Positions 6,301 to 12,648 of a stretch of 13,408 nt of DNA are shown piece after piece. How positions within the stretch are numbered: position 1 is the stretch's first letter; every line of letters starts with the position of its first letter. The stretch spans positions 1 through 13,408 of the forward strand of contig JASHQP010000094.1 in the NCBI GenBank assembly GCA_030039095.1, written 5' to 3'. The position numbers and the translations under genes were made by a program. Source of the stretch: Streptosporangiaceae bacterium (GTDB lineage Bacteria > Actinomycetota > Actinomycetes > Streptosporangiales > Streptosporangiaceae). The notes beneath the pieces are model-generated. The model saw only the letters and a list, made by a program, of their open reading frames with translations. It did no database searches and was not told where the DNA came from.

Positions 6301-7761
6301 CTAGAACGGGTAGGCCGGCAGGTCGCCGCGGACGGTGACCCACTGGGTCTCGGTGAACGCCTCCATGTTTGCCCGCGCGCCGCCGAGCCGGCCGCCGTTC
6401 CCCGACGCGCCGACCCCGCCGAACGGGATCGTCGCCTCGTCGGCGACGGTCTGGTCGTTGATGTGCACGATGCCGGTCGGGATCCGCTCGGCGATCTCCA
6501 GGCCCTTGTAGACATCCCTGGTCAGGATGCCGAGCGACAGCCCGTACTCGGTGCCGGCCGCGAGCTCCACGGCCTCGTCGACGGAGTCGAAGCCAACCAC
6601 GGGTGCGACCGGGCCGAAGATCTCCTCGGCGTACGCGGGAGCCGACGTCGGCACGTCGCCGAGCACGGTCGGCCGGTAGAAGAGACCCTCGTAGGTCCCG
6701 CCGGTCAGCAGCGCCGCTCCGGCGTCCACGCTGGCGGTGACGATCCGGTGCACGTTGTCGCGCTGCCGCTCGTCGATCAGCGGGCCCAGCGCGACCTGGT
6801 CGGCGAAAGGGTCACCCACGGGCAGGTGCTCCACCCGTGCGGCCAGCGCTGACGCGTATTCCTTCGCGATCGAGCTGTGCACCAGGTGACGGCTGGTCGA
6901 CATGCAGATCTGGCCCTGGTGGATGAACGAGCCGAACGCCCCGACCGACGTCGCCTTGTCCACGTCCACGTCGTCGAGCACGATCAGCGCCGAGTTGCCG
7001 CCCAGCTCCAGGTGCACCCGCTTCAGGTGCTCCCCAGCCAGCTTCGCCACCGCCCGGCCCGCCCTGGTCGACCCGGTGAACGCGATGATCCGGACGTCCG
7101 GATCGGTGATCAGTGCCTCACCCGCGTCGGCGTCCCCGGGCAGCACGTGGAGCACGCCGTCGGGCAGCCCTGCGGCGGCGAACATCTCGGCGAGCAGAAC
7201 ACCGCCGCTGACCGAGGTACGCGGATCCGGTTTCAGCACCACCGTGTTGCCCAGCGCGAGCGCCGGCGCCACCGAGCGGATGGCCAGGATTGTCGGGACG
7301 TTGAAGGGGGCGATGACGCCCACTACCCCCGCCGGCACCCGCCGGGCGAAGCTCAGCTGCGGCTGCGGCGTGCGCAGCAGCTCGCCATAGGGCTGCGAGG
7401 CCAGCGCCGCGGCCTCGTAGCACTCGTCGGAGGACACGTGCACCTGCAGGTCGCCAAGGGGCGGGATCGCGCCGGTCTCCCGCGAGAGCCAGGACTTGAT
7501 CTCGTCGGCGTGAGAGAGCCAGAGATCGCCGGCGCGACGCAGCACCGCGGCGCGCTCGCTGTACGGAGCCGCCGCCCAGGAGGGCTGCGCCGCCTTCGCC
7601 GCACGGGCCGCGGCGCGCACGTCACCCGGCGTCGCGTGGCCTACCCGGCCCAGTTCCGCCCCGGTGGCGGGCTCGGTGACCGGGTACTCGCCGCCGGAGC
7701 CGTCCACCCAGCCGTTCGAGTAGATCTTGCCGTGCCAGGAATCCGAGTCCAGCAGTCCCAT
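6301..7761 (-). CDS. NAD(P)-dependent aldehyde dehydrogenase, benzaldehyde dehydrogenase-like
   Basis: Aldehyde dehydrogenase of 486 residues beginning MGLLDSDSWHGKIYSNGWV, an opening I associate with actinobacterial benzaldehyde/vanillin-type dehydrogenases. It would oxidise an aromatic or other aldehyde to the acid in the cytoplasm. Visible motifs are VTEPATGAELGRVG, VIAPFNVPTILAIRS, the cofactor motif LKPDPRTSVSGG, FTGSTRAG, the general base in LELGGNSA (E252), the nucleophile in QGQICMSTSR (C286; the ICMS sequence is typical of the benzaldehyde branch), EEIFGPVAPV, and PFGGVGASGNGGRLGG near the end. ATG 7761-7759 follows GGAGGG (7765-7770 on the minus strand). An earlier ATG at 7776 has no such site, and the longer open frame to 7965 adds only unconserved sequence. 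It heads an operon with the amidohydrolase. Confidence 0.88.
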   Translation of the reverse strand: MGLLDSDSWHGKIYSNGWVDGSGGEYPVTEPATGAELGRVGHATPGDVRAAARAAKAAQPSWAAAPYSERAAVLRRAGDLWLSHADEIKSWLSRETGAIPPLGDLQVHVSSDECYEAAALASQPYGELLRTPQPQLSFARRVPAGVVGVIAPFNVPTILAIRSVAPALALGNTVVLKPDPRTSVSGGVLLAEMFAAAGLPDGVLHVLPGDADAGEALITDPDVRIIAFTGSTRAGRAVAKLAGEHLKRVHLELGGNSALIVLDDVDVDKATSVGAFGSFIHQGQICMSTSRHLVHSSIAKEYASALAARVEHLPVGDPFADQVALGPLIDERQRDNVHRIVTASVDAGAALLTGGTYEGLFYRPTVLGDVPTSAPAYAEEIFGPVAPVVGFDSVDEAVELAAGTEYGLSLGILTRDVYKGLEIAERIPTGIVHINDQTVADEATIPFGGVGASGNGGRLGGARANMEAFTETQWVTVRGDLPAYPF

Positions 7762-7764
7762 GAA

Positions 7765-7770
7765 CCCTCC
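7765..7770 (-). promoter_or_regulatory. Shine-Dalgarno of the benzaldehyde dehydrogenase-like gene
   Basis: Minus-strand GGAGGG lies 3-4 nt before ATG 7761 and 0-5 nt after the alternative ATG 7776, so it supports the 7761 start. Confidence 0.6.
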
Positions 7771-7815
7771 ATTCATCGCGGATACACGATGCGACCACAT
7801 GTCCGCCTGACGACC

Positions 7816-7821
7816 ATTATC
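7816..7821 (-). promoter_or_regulatory. Candidate -10 box (GATAAT) for the aldehyde dehydrogenase/amidohydrolase operon
   Basis: Minus-strand GATAAT within the context ATAGATAATGG predicts a leader of about 48 nt before ATG 7761. No convincing -35 is found at 16-18 bp. It is the same hexamer as upstream of the permease, again without a consensus -35. Confidence 0.35.
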
Positions 7822-8002
7822 TATTGACCGGCACCACCAGGGGCGCCTGCCCTGAAACCGCTCCCACCCAAAAGTCCCCAGCCAGAGCCACAGCGACGCG
7901 ATCCCGCCTGACGAGATCTGGGTGGGGCGCCGGATCGTGCCGCCGGCGAGGCGCTGGACCAGCACCGCTGGCAGGGGTGCAGAGCCACCGTGACGGGCGC
8001 TC

Positions 8003-8008
8003 TAAGAT
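8003..8008 (+). promoter_or_regulatory. Candidate -10 box (TAAGAT) for the PIG-L deacetylase
   Basis: TAAGAT is a good -10 match. Transcription would begin near 8015-8016, which coincides with the in-frame GTG at 8016 and lies past the ATG at 8010. If it is used, the mRNA is leaderless and translation starts at GTG 8016. No clear -35 is seen. Confidence 0.35.
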
Positions 8009-8009
8009 C

Positions 8010-8735
8010 ATGGTCGTGCTCGAGGACGCTGAGGTCAGCCGGATACTGGTCATCGTCGCGCATCCTGACGACGTGGATTTCGGCGCCGCCGGGACCGTGG
8101 CGCGCTGGACCGACGCCGGGATCGACGTCACCTACTGCGTGGTGACCGACGGCGACGCGGGCGGCAGCGACCCCAGCATCACCCGCGCCGACATGGCGAC
8201 GCTGCGCCGCTACGAGCAGACCGAGGCCGCCGACCGGGTCGGCGTGCACGACCTGCGGTTCCTCGGCTACCCGGACGGGCGGGTCGAGGCCACGCTCGAA
8301 CTGCGCAAGGACCTGGCGCGGGTGATCAGGCAGGTCCAGCCAGACCGGGTGCTCTGCCCGTCCCCCGAGCGCGACTACGTCCGGCCAGGCATCAGCCATC
8401 CCGATCACCGCGCGGTGGGCTCGGCCGCGCTGGACGCCGTCTACCCGGACGCACGCAACCCGTTCGCGTTCCCCGAGCTGCTCGCCGACGAGGGCCTGAA
8501 GGAGTGGACCGTGCGCGAGGTCTGGATCAACGGCCCCGGCATGGCCAACCACTACGTGGACGTGACCGACACGTTCCCGCGGAAGGTCGCGGCGCTGCGC
8601 GCGCACGTGAGCCAGACCGGCGACCGCGAGGACCTCGAGAACCTGCTGCGGCAGCGGCTGGCCGGCACGGCGGAACGGGCCGGGCTGCCCGAGGGCCGCC
8701 TGGCCGAGGCGTTCCGCGTCGTCGACACCGCCTGA
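8010..8735 (+). CDS. PIG-L/LmbE-family zinc-dependent deacetylase
   Basis: Zinc-dependent N-deacetylase/amidase of the PIG-L (LmbE) family, 241 residues from ATG 8010. The first half of the zinc site is AHPDDVDFGAAGT (residues 17-29, with H18 and D21 as ligands and D20 as the likely base). The second half is HPDHRAVG (H130-H133). TDGDAGGSD follows the second strand, as is usual. In actinobacteria the family includes MshB and Mca of mycothiol metabolism, but those are longer and this is a smaller, separate branch, so I do not assign that role. ATG 8010 has no ribosome binding site, and GTG 8016 is the alternative if the transcript is leaderless. The in-frame extension back to 7824 is Arg/Ser-rich and does not look like this family. 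Neighbours are an aromatic-aldehyde operon (divergent) and the molybdenum-hydroxylase genes (downstream, 171-bp gap). The substrate is unknown. Confidence 0.87.
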   Translation: MVVLEDAEVSRILVIVAHPDDVDFGAAGTVARWTDAGIDVTYCVVTDGDAGGSDPSITRADMATLRRYEQTEAADRVGVHDLRFLGYPDGRVEATLELRKDLARVIRQVQPDRVLCPSPERDYVRPGISHPDHRAVGSAALDAVYPDARNPFAFPELLADEGLKEWTVREVWINGPGMANHYVDVTDTFPRKVAALRAHVSQTGDREDLENLLRQRLAGTAERAGLPEGRLAEAFRVVDTA

Positions 8736-8749
8736 CCCGCCTCGTTCGC

Positions 8750-8765
8750 ACCGGGTTGACCCGGT
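8750..8765. repeat. Perfect dyad ACCGGGT-TG-ACCCGGT after the deacetylase stop
   Basis: Seven-base arms with a 2-base centre lie 15 bp beyond the deacetylase stop. The left arm can also pair with AACCCGG at 8776-8782. There is no T-tract. It could be a non-canonical terminator hairpin for the deacetylase transcript or an operator for the operon downstream. Confidence 0.45.
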
Positions 8766-8851
8766 TTCGGCGGCGAACCCGGGAGCTGACGGGCGCGGGC
8801 CTGCGCAAGGGACTCCGGGGGGTGGGTCTGGTGCACGGACCCCGGCGGCCC

Positions 8852-8857
8852 TAGGTT
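8852..8857 (+). promoter_or_regulatory. Weak candidate -10 box for the molybdenum-hydroxylase operon
   Basis: TAGGTT at 8852-8857 with TGGTGC 17 bp upstream. The -10 is acceptable for an actinobacterium and the -35 is poor. It would give a leader of about 43 nt. Confidence 0.2.
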
Positions 8858-8893
8858 GGGCTTCAGGCGCAACTGCCGTCACCGGCTGTCTTC

Positions 8894-8899
8894 AAGGAG
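8894..8899 (+). promoter_or_regulatory. Shine-Dalgarno fixing the small-subunit start
   Basis: AAGGAG lies 7 nt before ATG 8907. It excludes the longer in-frame reading from GTG 8856. Confidence 0.75.
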
Positions 8900-8906
8900 C
8901 CTGCGT

Positions 8907-9431
8907 ATGACCAAGATCACTGTCACCGTCGACGGTGCCCGCTATGCCGACGACGTCGAACCGCGAATGCTGCTGGTCCACTACCTCCGCGAGGTGGTGG
9001 GCAAGACCGGAACGCCCATCGGATGTGACACCTCCAACTGCGGTGCGTGCACCGTGCTGATGAACGGGGAGTCGGTCAAGAGCTGTTCGGTGCTCGCCGT
9101 GCAGGCGGACGGGGCCGAGATCACCACGATCGAGGGGCTGGCCGTGAAGGGGGCCGGTGAAGGGGGAACGGGGAGGGGGGTGGGGGGTGGGGAGTGGCAT
9201 CCGCTGCAGCGCGCATTCCACGAGCTGCACGCGCTGCAGTGCGGCTACTGCACGCCCGGGATGATCATCGCGGCGGCTGACCTGCTCCGCGACAACCCGC
9301 ACCCGACCGCGCAGCAGATTCGCGACGGCCTCGAGGGCAACCTCTGCCGCTGTACCGGCTACGAGAACATCGTCCGCGCCGTGCAGCGCGCCTCGGAAGC
9401 GGCCAGCACGGGGGCAGGAGCGACGTCATGA
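8907..9431 (+). CDS. coxS-like: Molybdenum hydroxylase (xanthine dehydrogenase/CoxS family) small subunit, two [2Fe-2S] clusters
   Basis: Iron-sulfur subunit that passes electrons from the molybdenum cofactor to FAD in a cytoplasmic S-L-M hydroxylase; 174 residues. The N-terminal plant-ferredoxin domain binds the first [2Fe-2S] cluster through C40, C45, C48 and C60 (motif [12 protein letters not shown]). The C-terminal four-helix domain binds the second through C112, C115, C147 and C149 (QCGYCTPGM and NLCRCTGY). All eight ligands are present. Between the domains, at about residues 81-96, is an unusual glycine-rich stretch ([16 protein letters not shown]) encoded by long G-runs. Relatives usually have only a few residues there before HPLQ. 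The start is set by AAGGAG upstream. The stop overlaps the next ATG (ATGA), so translation is coupled to the large subunit. It is first in the operon, the form II order. Confidence 0.93.
   Translation: MTKITVTVDGARYADDVEPRMLLVHYLREVVGKTGTPIGCDTSNCGACTVLMNGESVKSCSVLAVQADGAEITTIEGLAVKGAGEGGTGRGVGGGEWHPLQRAFHELHALQCGYCTPGMIIAAADLLRDNPHPTAQQIRDGLEGNLCRCTGYENIVRAVQRASEAASTGAGATS
9149..9192 (+). repeat. G-rich tract with six runs of four or more G (potential G-quadruplex)
   Basis: G-runs occupy 9149-9153, 9162-9166, 9170-9173, 9175-9180, 9182-9187 and 9189-9192, the last three separated by single T residues. The tract is on the coding strand within the small-subunit gene, so both DNA and mRNA could fold. 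It stays in frame and encodes the Gly-rich linker. Confidence 0.8.
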
Positions 9432-11794
9432 CCGCGCAGACCGAAGCACAGGTACCGGAGCTGGGCAGGCCACGCCCCCGCAAGGAGGACGCGCGGCTGG
9501 TCACCGGGCAGACCAACTGGACCGACAACATCGTGCTGCCGGGCATGCTGCACATGGCGTTCCTGCGCAGCCCGTACGCGCACGCGCGGATCACCTCGGT
9601 CGACGTCAGCGCCGCCAGGAAGATCCCGGGCGTGATCGCGGCCTTCACCGGCGCCGACTTCGCCGATGAGCAGGGCAGCCTGCCCTGCGCCTGGCCGGTC
9701 ACCGCGGACATCGTGATCCCGAACCACCCGCCGATGGCGGTCGAGGAGGTCCGCTACGTGGGCGAGGCCGTGGCCGTGGTCGTGGCCAGGGACCGTTACA
9801 CCGCCGCCGACGCGGTCGAGGCGATCGAGGCCGACTACGAGCCGCTGCCCCCGGTGCTGGACATGAGGGCCGCGCTCGACGAGGGCTCACCCAAGGTGCA
9901 CGAGGCCGGCAACAAGAGCTTCGAGTGGCCCTTCGGCAACGGCGACATCGAGGCCGCATTCCGCGACGCGCCCGTGGTGATCGAGCGCACGTTCCGGCAG
10001 CAGCGCCTGATCCCGTGCGCGATGGAGCCGCGAGCGGTCGTCGCCACGTGCGTCGGCGGCGAGTTCACGATCTGGTCGGCCACCCAGATCCCGCACGTGC
10101 TGCGGGTCATGCTGGCCCTGGTCACCGGCATCCCGGAACAGAACATCCGGGTGATCGCGCCCGACGTGGGCGGCGGCTTCGGCTCCAAGCTGCAGGTCAC
10201 CGCCGAGGAAGTGCTGGCGATGCTGATCACGCGCAAGCTCGGCAGGCCGGTCAAGTGGACCGAGTCCCGCAGCGAGGGCAACATGACCGTGCACCACGGC
10301 AGGGACCAGTGGCAGCGGATCCGGATCGCCGCCGACTCCGACGGGCGGCTCCGCGGCCTCGACGTCGACCTGCTGGCCGACATGGGCGCCTACCTGATGC
10401 TGGTCACGCCTGGCGTGCCGCTGCTCGGCGCGTTCATGTTCAACGCGATCTACAAGATGGACGCGTACGCGTTCAAGTGCACCGGCGTCTTCACCACGAA
10501 GATGCCCACCGATGCCTACCGTGGCGCGGGCCGGCCCGAGGCCACGTTCGCGATCGAGCGGATCATGGACGAGCTCGCGGCCGAGCTCGGCATGGACCCG
10601 CTCGAGGTGCGGGAGCGGAACTGGATCAAGCATGAGGAGTTCCCGTTCACCACGGTCGCCGGGCTCACCTATGACTCGGGCAACTACGAGGCGGCCACGG
10701 CCGAGGCCAGGGAACTGTTCCGCTACGACGAGCTGCGTGCCGAGCAGGCGGAACGCAACGCCAGGAACGACCCGGTCCGGCTCGGTATCGGCGTCTCGAC
10801 GTTCACCGAGATGTGCGGGCTGGCGCCGTCGCGGGTGCTCGGGTCGCTGTCGTACGGCGCCGGTGGCTGGGAGAGCGCGTCGATCCGGATGCTGCCGACC
10901 GGCAAGGTCGAGGTGGTGACCGGGTCGAGCGCGCACGGGCAGGGTCACGAGACGGCGTGGAGCCAGATCGTGGCCGACCAGCTCGGCGTGCCGTTCGAGG
11001 ACATCCGGGTGCTGCACGGTGACACCCAGATCTCGCCCAAGGGCATGGACACCTACGGCTCGCGCTCGCTGGCCGTGGGCGGCATGGCCCTGGTCGCCGC
11101 CTGTGACAAGGTCGTGGACAAGGCCAAGATGATCGCCGCGGCCATGATGGAGGCCTCCGCCGACGACCTCGAATGGACGCCGGGGCGGTTCTCGGTCCGG
11201 GGCGACCCGGAGAAGGGCGTCACGATCGGCGAGATCGCGCTGGCCACGTTCGCCGCGCACAACCTGCCGGACGGCGTCGAGCCGTCGCTGGACTCCGACG
11301 CCACGTACGACCCGGACAACTTCTCGTTCCCGCACGGCACGCACTTGTGCGCGACCGAGGTGGACACCGAGACCGGCCAGGTCAGAATCCGCTCCTACGT
11401 GGCGGTCGACGACGTCGGCAAGGTGGTCAACCCGCTGATCGTCGAGGGCCAGGTGCACGGGGGCATCGCGCAGGGCATCGCGCAGGCTCTGTACGAGGAG
11501 GCGGTCTACGACGACGCGGGCAACCTGGTCACCACGACCCTGGCGGACTACCTCGTGCCGTCAGCGGCCGACCTGCCCTCCTACGTGACCAGCCGGACCG
11601 AGAGCCCGGCCAGCAACCGGCTCGGCGTCAAGGGCGTGGGCGAGGCCGGCACGATCGCCTCCACCCCCGCAGTGGTCAACGCGGTCATCGACGCGCTCCG
11701 CCCGCTCGGCGTCACCGACGTCACGATGCCGTGCACGCCCGAGCGGGTCTGGCGGGCGATCGAGGCCGCACGAGAGAACGGAAACCTCGCATGA
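9428..11794 (+). CDS. coxL-like: Molybdenum hydroxylase large (Mo-cofactor-binding) subunit, form II CoxL-like
   Basis: Catalytic subunit of a xanthine dehydrogenase/CO dehydrogenase-family enzyme, 788 residues, a normal length. The aldehyde oxidase a/b hammerhead domain occupies roughly residues 20-135 ([24 protein letters not shown] onward). The molybdopterin-binding part has DVGGGFGSK (246-254), the active-site loop AYRGAGR (363-369), a second cofactor stretch around [11 protein letters not shown], and the catalytic Glu in GVGEAGT (E739). AYRGAGR is the form II signature. The AYxCSFR loop, with the Cu-binding Cys of true form I CO dehydrogenase, is absent. The substrate is therefore probably not CO but an aldehyde or (hetero)aromatic compound. 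ATG 9428 overlaps the preceding stop by 4 nt and has CAGGAG 7 nt upstream. The 3' end overlaps the FAD subunit in the same way. Confidence 0.93.
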   Translation: MTAQTEAQVPELGRPRPRKEDARLVTGQTNWTDNIVLPGMLHMAFLRSPYAHARITSVDVSAARKIPGVIAAFTGADFADEQGSLPCAWPVTADIVIPNHPPMAVEEVRYVGEAVAVVVARDRYTAADAVEAIEADYEPLPPVLDMRAALDEGSPKVHEAGNKSFEWPFGNGDIEAAFRDAPVVIERTFRQQRLIPCAMEPRAVVATCVGGEFTIWSATQIPHVLRVMLALVTGIPEQNIRVIAPDVGGGFGSKLQVTAEEVLAMLITRKLGRPVKWTESRSEGNMTVHHGRDQWQRIRIAADSDGRLRGLDVDLLADMGAYLMLVTPGVPLLGAFMFNAIYKMDAYAFKCTGVFTTKMPTDAYRGAGRPEATFAIERIMDELAAELGMDPLEVRERNWIKHEEFPFTTVAGLTYDSGNYEAATAEARELFRYDELRAEQAERNARNDPVRLGIGVSTFTEMCGLAPSRVLGSLSYGAGGWESASIRMLPTGKVEVVTGSSAHGQGHETAWSQIVADQLGVPFEDIRVLHGDTQISPKGMDTYGSRSLAVGGMALVAACDKVVDKAKMIAAAMMEASADDLEWTPGRFSVRGDPEKGVTIGEIALATFAAHNLPDGVEPSLDSDATYDPDNFSFPHGTHLCATEVDTETGQVRIRSYVAVDDVGKVVNPLIVEGQVHGGIAQGIAQALYEEAVYDDAGNLVTTTLADYLVPSAADLPSYVTSRTESPASNRLGVKGVGEAGTIASTPAVVNAVIDALRPLGVTDVTMPCTPERVWRAIEAARENGNLA

Positions 11795-12645
11795 TCCCGT
11801 CGAAGTTCGACTACGTCAGGCCCTCGTCGCTGGACGAGGCCACCCGCGCGCTGGCCGGCGCGGGCGACGACGCCAAGGTGATCGCCGGGGGCCAGAGCCT
11901 GCTGCCGCTGCTGCGGCTGCGTCTGGCCAACCCGGAACTGCTGGTCGACATCGGCGGCCTCGACGAGCTGCGGGGAGTCACCGACGAGGGCGACTCGCTG
12001 CTGATCGGCGCCCGGACCACCCATTACCAGCTGGTCGGTGACCCGCTGATCGCCGAGCACTGTGGCCTGCTCGCCGAGGCCGCCGAGACCGTCGCCGATC
12101 CCGCGGTCCGGCACCGGGGGACCTTCGGCGGGTCGCTGGCTCACGGCGACCCGGCCGGGGACCTGCCCGCGGTCGCCCTGGCCCTCGACGCGACGATGAT
12201 CGCCAGGGGACCGGGAGGCGACAGGGAGATCCCCGCCGCGGATTTCTTTGTCGACTACCTGACCACGGCGCTGGGACCGGCCGAGGTTCTGACCGGCGTT
12301 CGGGTGCCCAAGCTGCCCGGCTGGGGCTTCCGGTACGAGAAGTTCCACCGGACCGCGCAGGCCTGGGCGATCGTGGGCGTTGCGGCGCTCGTGCAGCGCT
12401 CGAACGGGCAGGTGGCCAGCGCCAGGATCGGCCTGACTAACATGGGGCCTGTGCCCGTGCGGGCAACGGCGGCTGAGGAGGCCGCGGCGGGAGCGCAGGC
12501 CAGCAGGGATGCCCTGCAGGCGGCGGCTTCGGTCGCAGACCAGGCCACCGAGCCGCCCAGCGACCTGCACGGCGCTCCCGACTACCGGCGTCACCTGGCG
12601 CAGGTGCTGACCGGTCGGGCACTGGCAGCGGCGGCAGGAGTATGA
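11791..12645 (+). CDS. coxM-like: Molybdenum hydroxylase medium subunit, FAD-binding (CoxM-like)
   Basis: Flavin subunit that receives electrons from the [2Fe-2S] clusters and passes them to the final acceptor; 284 residues, typical for the family. The N-terminal PCMH-type FAD-binding domain carries AGGQSL (about residues 32-37) and GTFGGSLAHGDPAGDLPA (starting near residue 110), the two pyrophosphate/flavin motifs of CoxM proteins. The C-terminal CO dehydrogenase flavoprotein domain includes GWGFRYEKFHRTAQAWAIVGVAA. The C-terminal end is alanine-rich. ATG 11791 shares ATGA with the large-subunit stop. The ribosome binding site is weak, so it likely depends on translational coupling. It stops 3 nt before the CoxG gene. 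Confidence in function is high at subunit level; the physiological acceptor is unknown. Confidence 0.92.
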   Translation: MIPSKFDYVRPSSLDEATRALAGAGDDAKVIAGGQSLLPLLRLRLANPELLVDIGGLDELRGVTDEGDSLLIGARTTHYQLVGDPLIAEHCGLLAEAAETVADPAVRHRGTFGGSLAHGDPAGDLPAVALALDATMIARGPGGDREIPAADFFVDYLTTALGPAEVLTGVRVPKLPGWGFRYEKFHRTAQAWAIVGVAALVQRSNGQVASARIGLTNMGPVPVRATAAEEAAAGAQASRDALQAAASVADQATEPPSDLHGAPDYRRHLAQVLTGRALAAAAGV

Positions 12646-12648
12646 AAG

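Larger units (their letters stand above)
7762..8009. other. Divergent intergenic region between the aldehyde dehydrogenase and deacetylase genes
   Basis: These 248 bp contain the GATAAT box for the minus-strand operon and, at 8003-8008, TAAGAT just before the deacetylase start. The middle (about 7830-7990) is GC-rich, open on both strands, and shows no conserved protein or clear dyad. I see no gene in it. Confidence 0.6.
8736..8906. other. Intergenic region between deacetylase and molybdenum-hydroxylase operon
   Basis: No gene is visible in these 171 bp. They hold a perfect dyad at 8750-8765 (separate entry), a weak -10-like TAGGTT at 8852-8857 that could serve the operon, and the ribosome binding site AAGGAG at 8894-8899. 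Confidence 0.5.

Noticed and set aside
7762..7965. Longer N-terminus for the benzaldehyde dehydrogenase-like protein
   Set aside because: The ribosome binding site GGAGGG points to ATG 7761 and the family-typical N-terminus begins there; the extension would read through the likely promoter.
7824..8009. N-terminal extension of the PIG-L deacetylase from an upstream start at 7824
   Set aside because: The added 62 residues are Arg/Ser/Gly-rich and unlike the family, and the AHPDD motif is already near the N-terminus from 8010 or 8016.
8856..8906. GTG/TTG-type extension of the 2Fe-2S subunit to 8856
   Set aside because: AAGGAG sits correctly for ATG 8907 and the extra residues are not part of the ferredoxin domain.
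9887..11458. A 523-codon minus-strand open frame opposite the Mo-hydroxylase large subunit
   Set aside because: Antisense shadow of GC-rich coding DNA; the plus strand carries all catalytic motifs of the large subunit.
9428..11794. Calling the operon a true (form I) CO dehydrogenase
   Set aside because: The active-site loop is AYRGAGR, without the Cys of the Cu-Mo centre, and the gene order is S-L-M.
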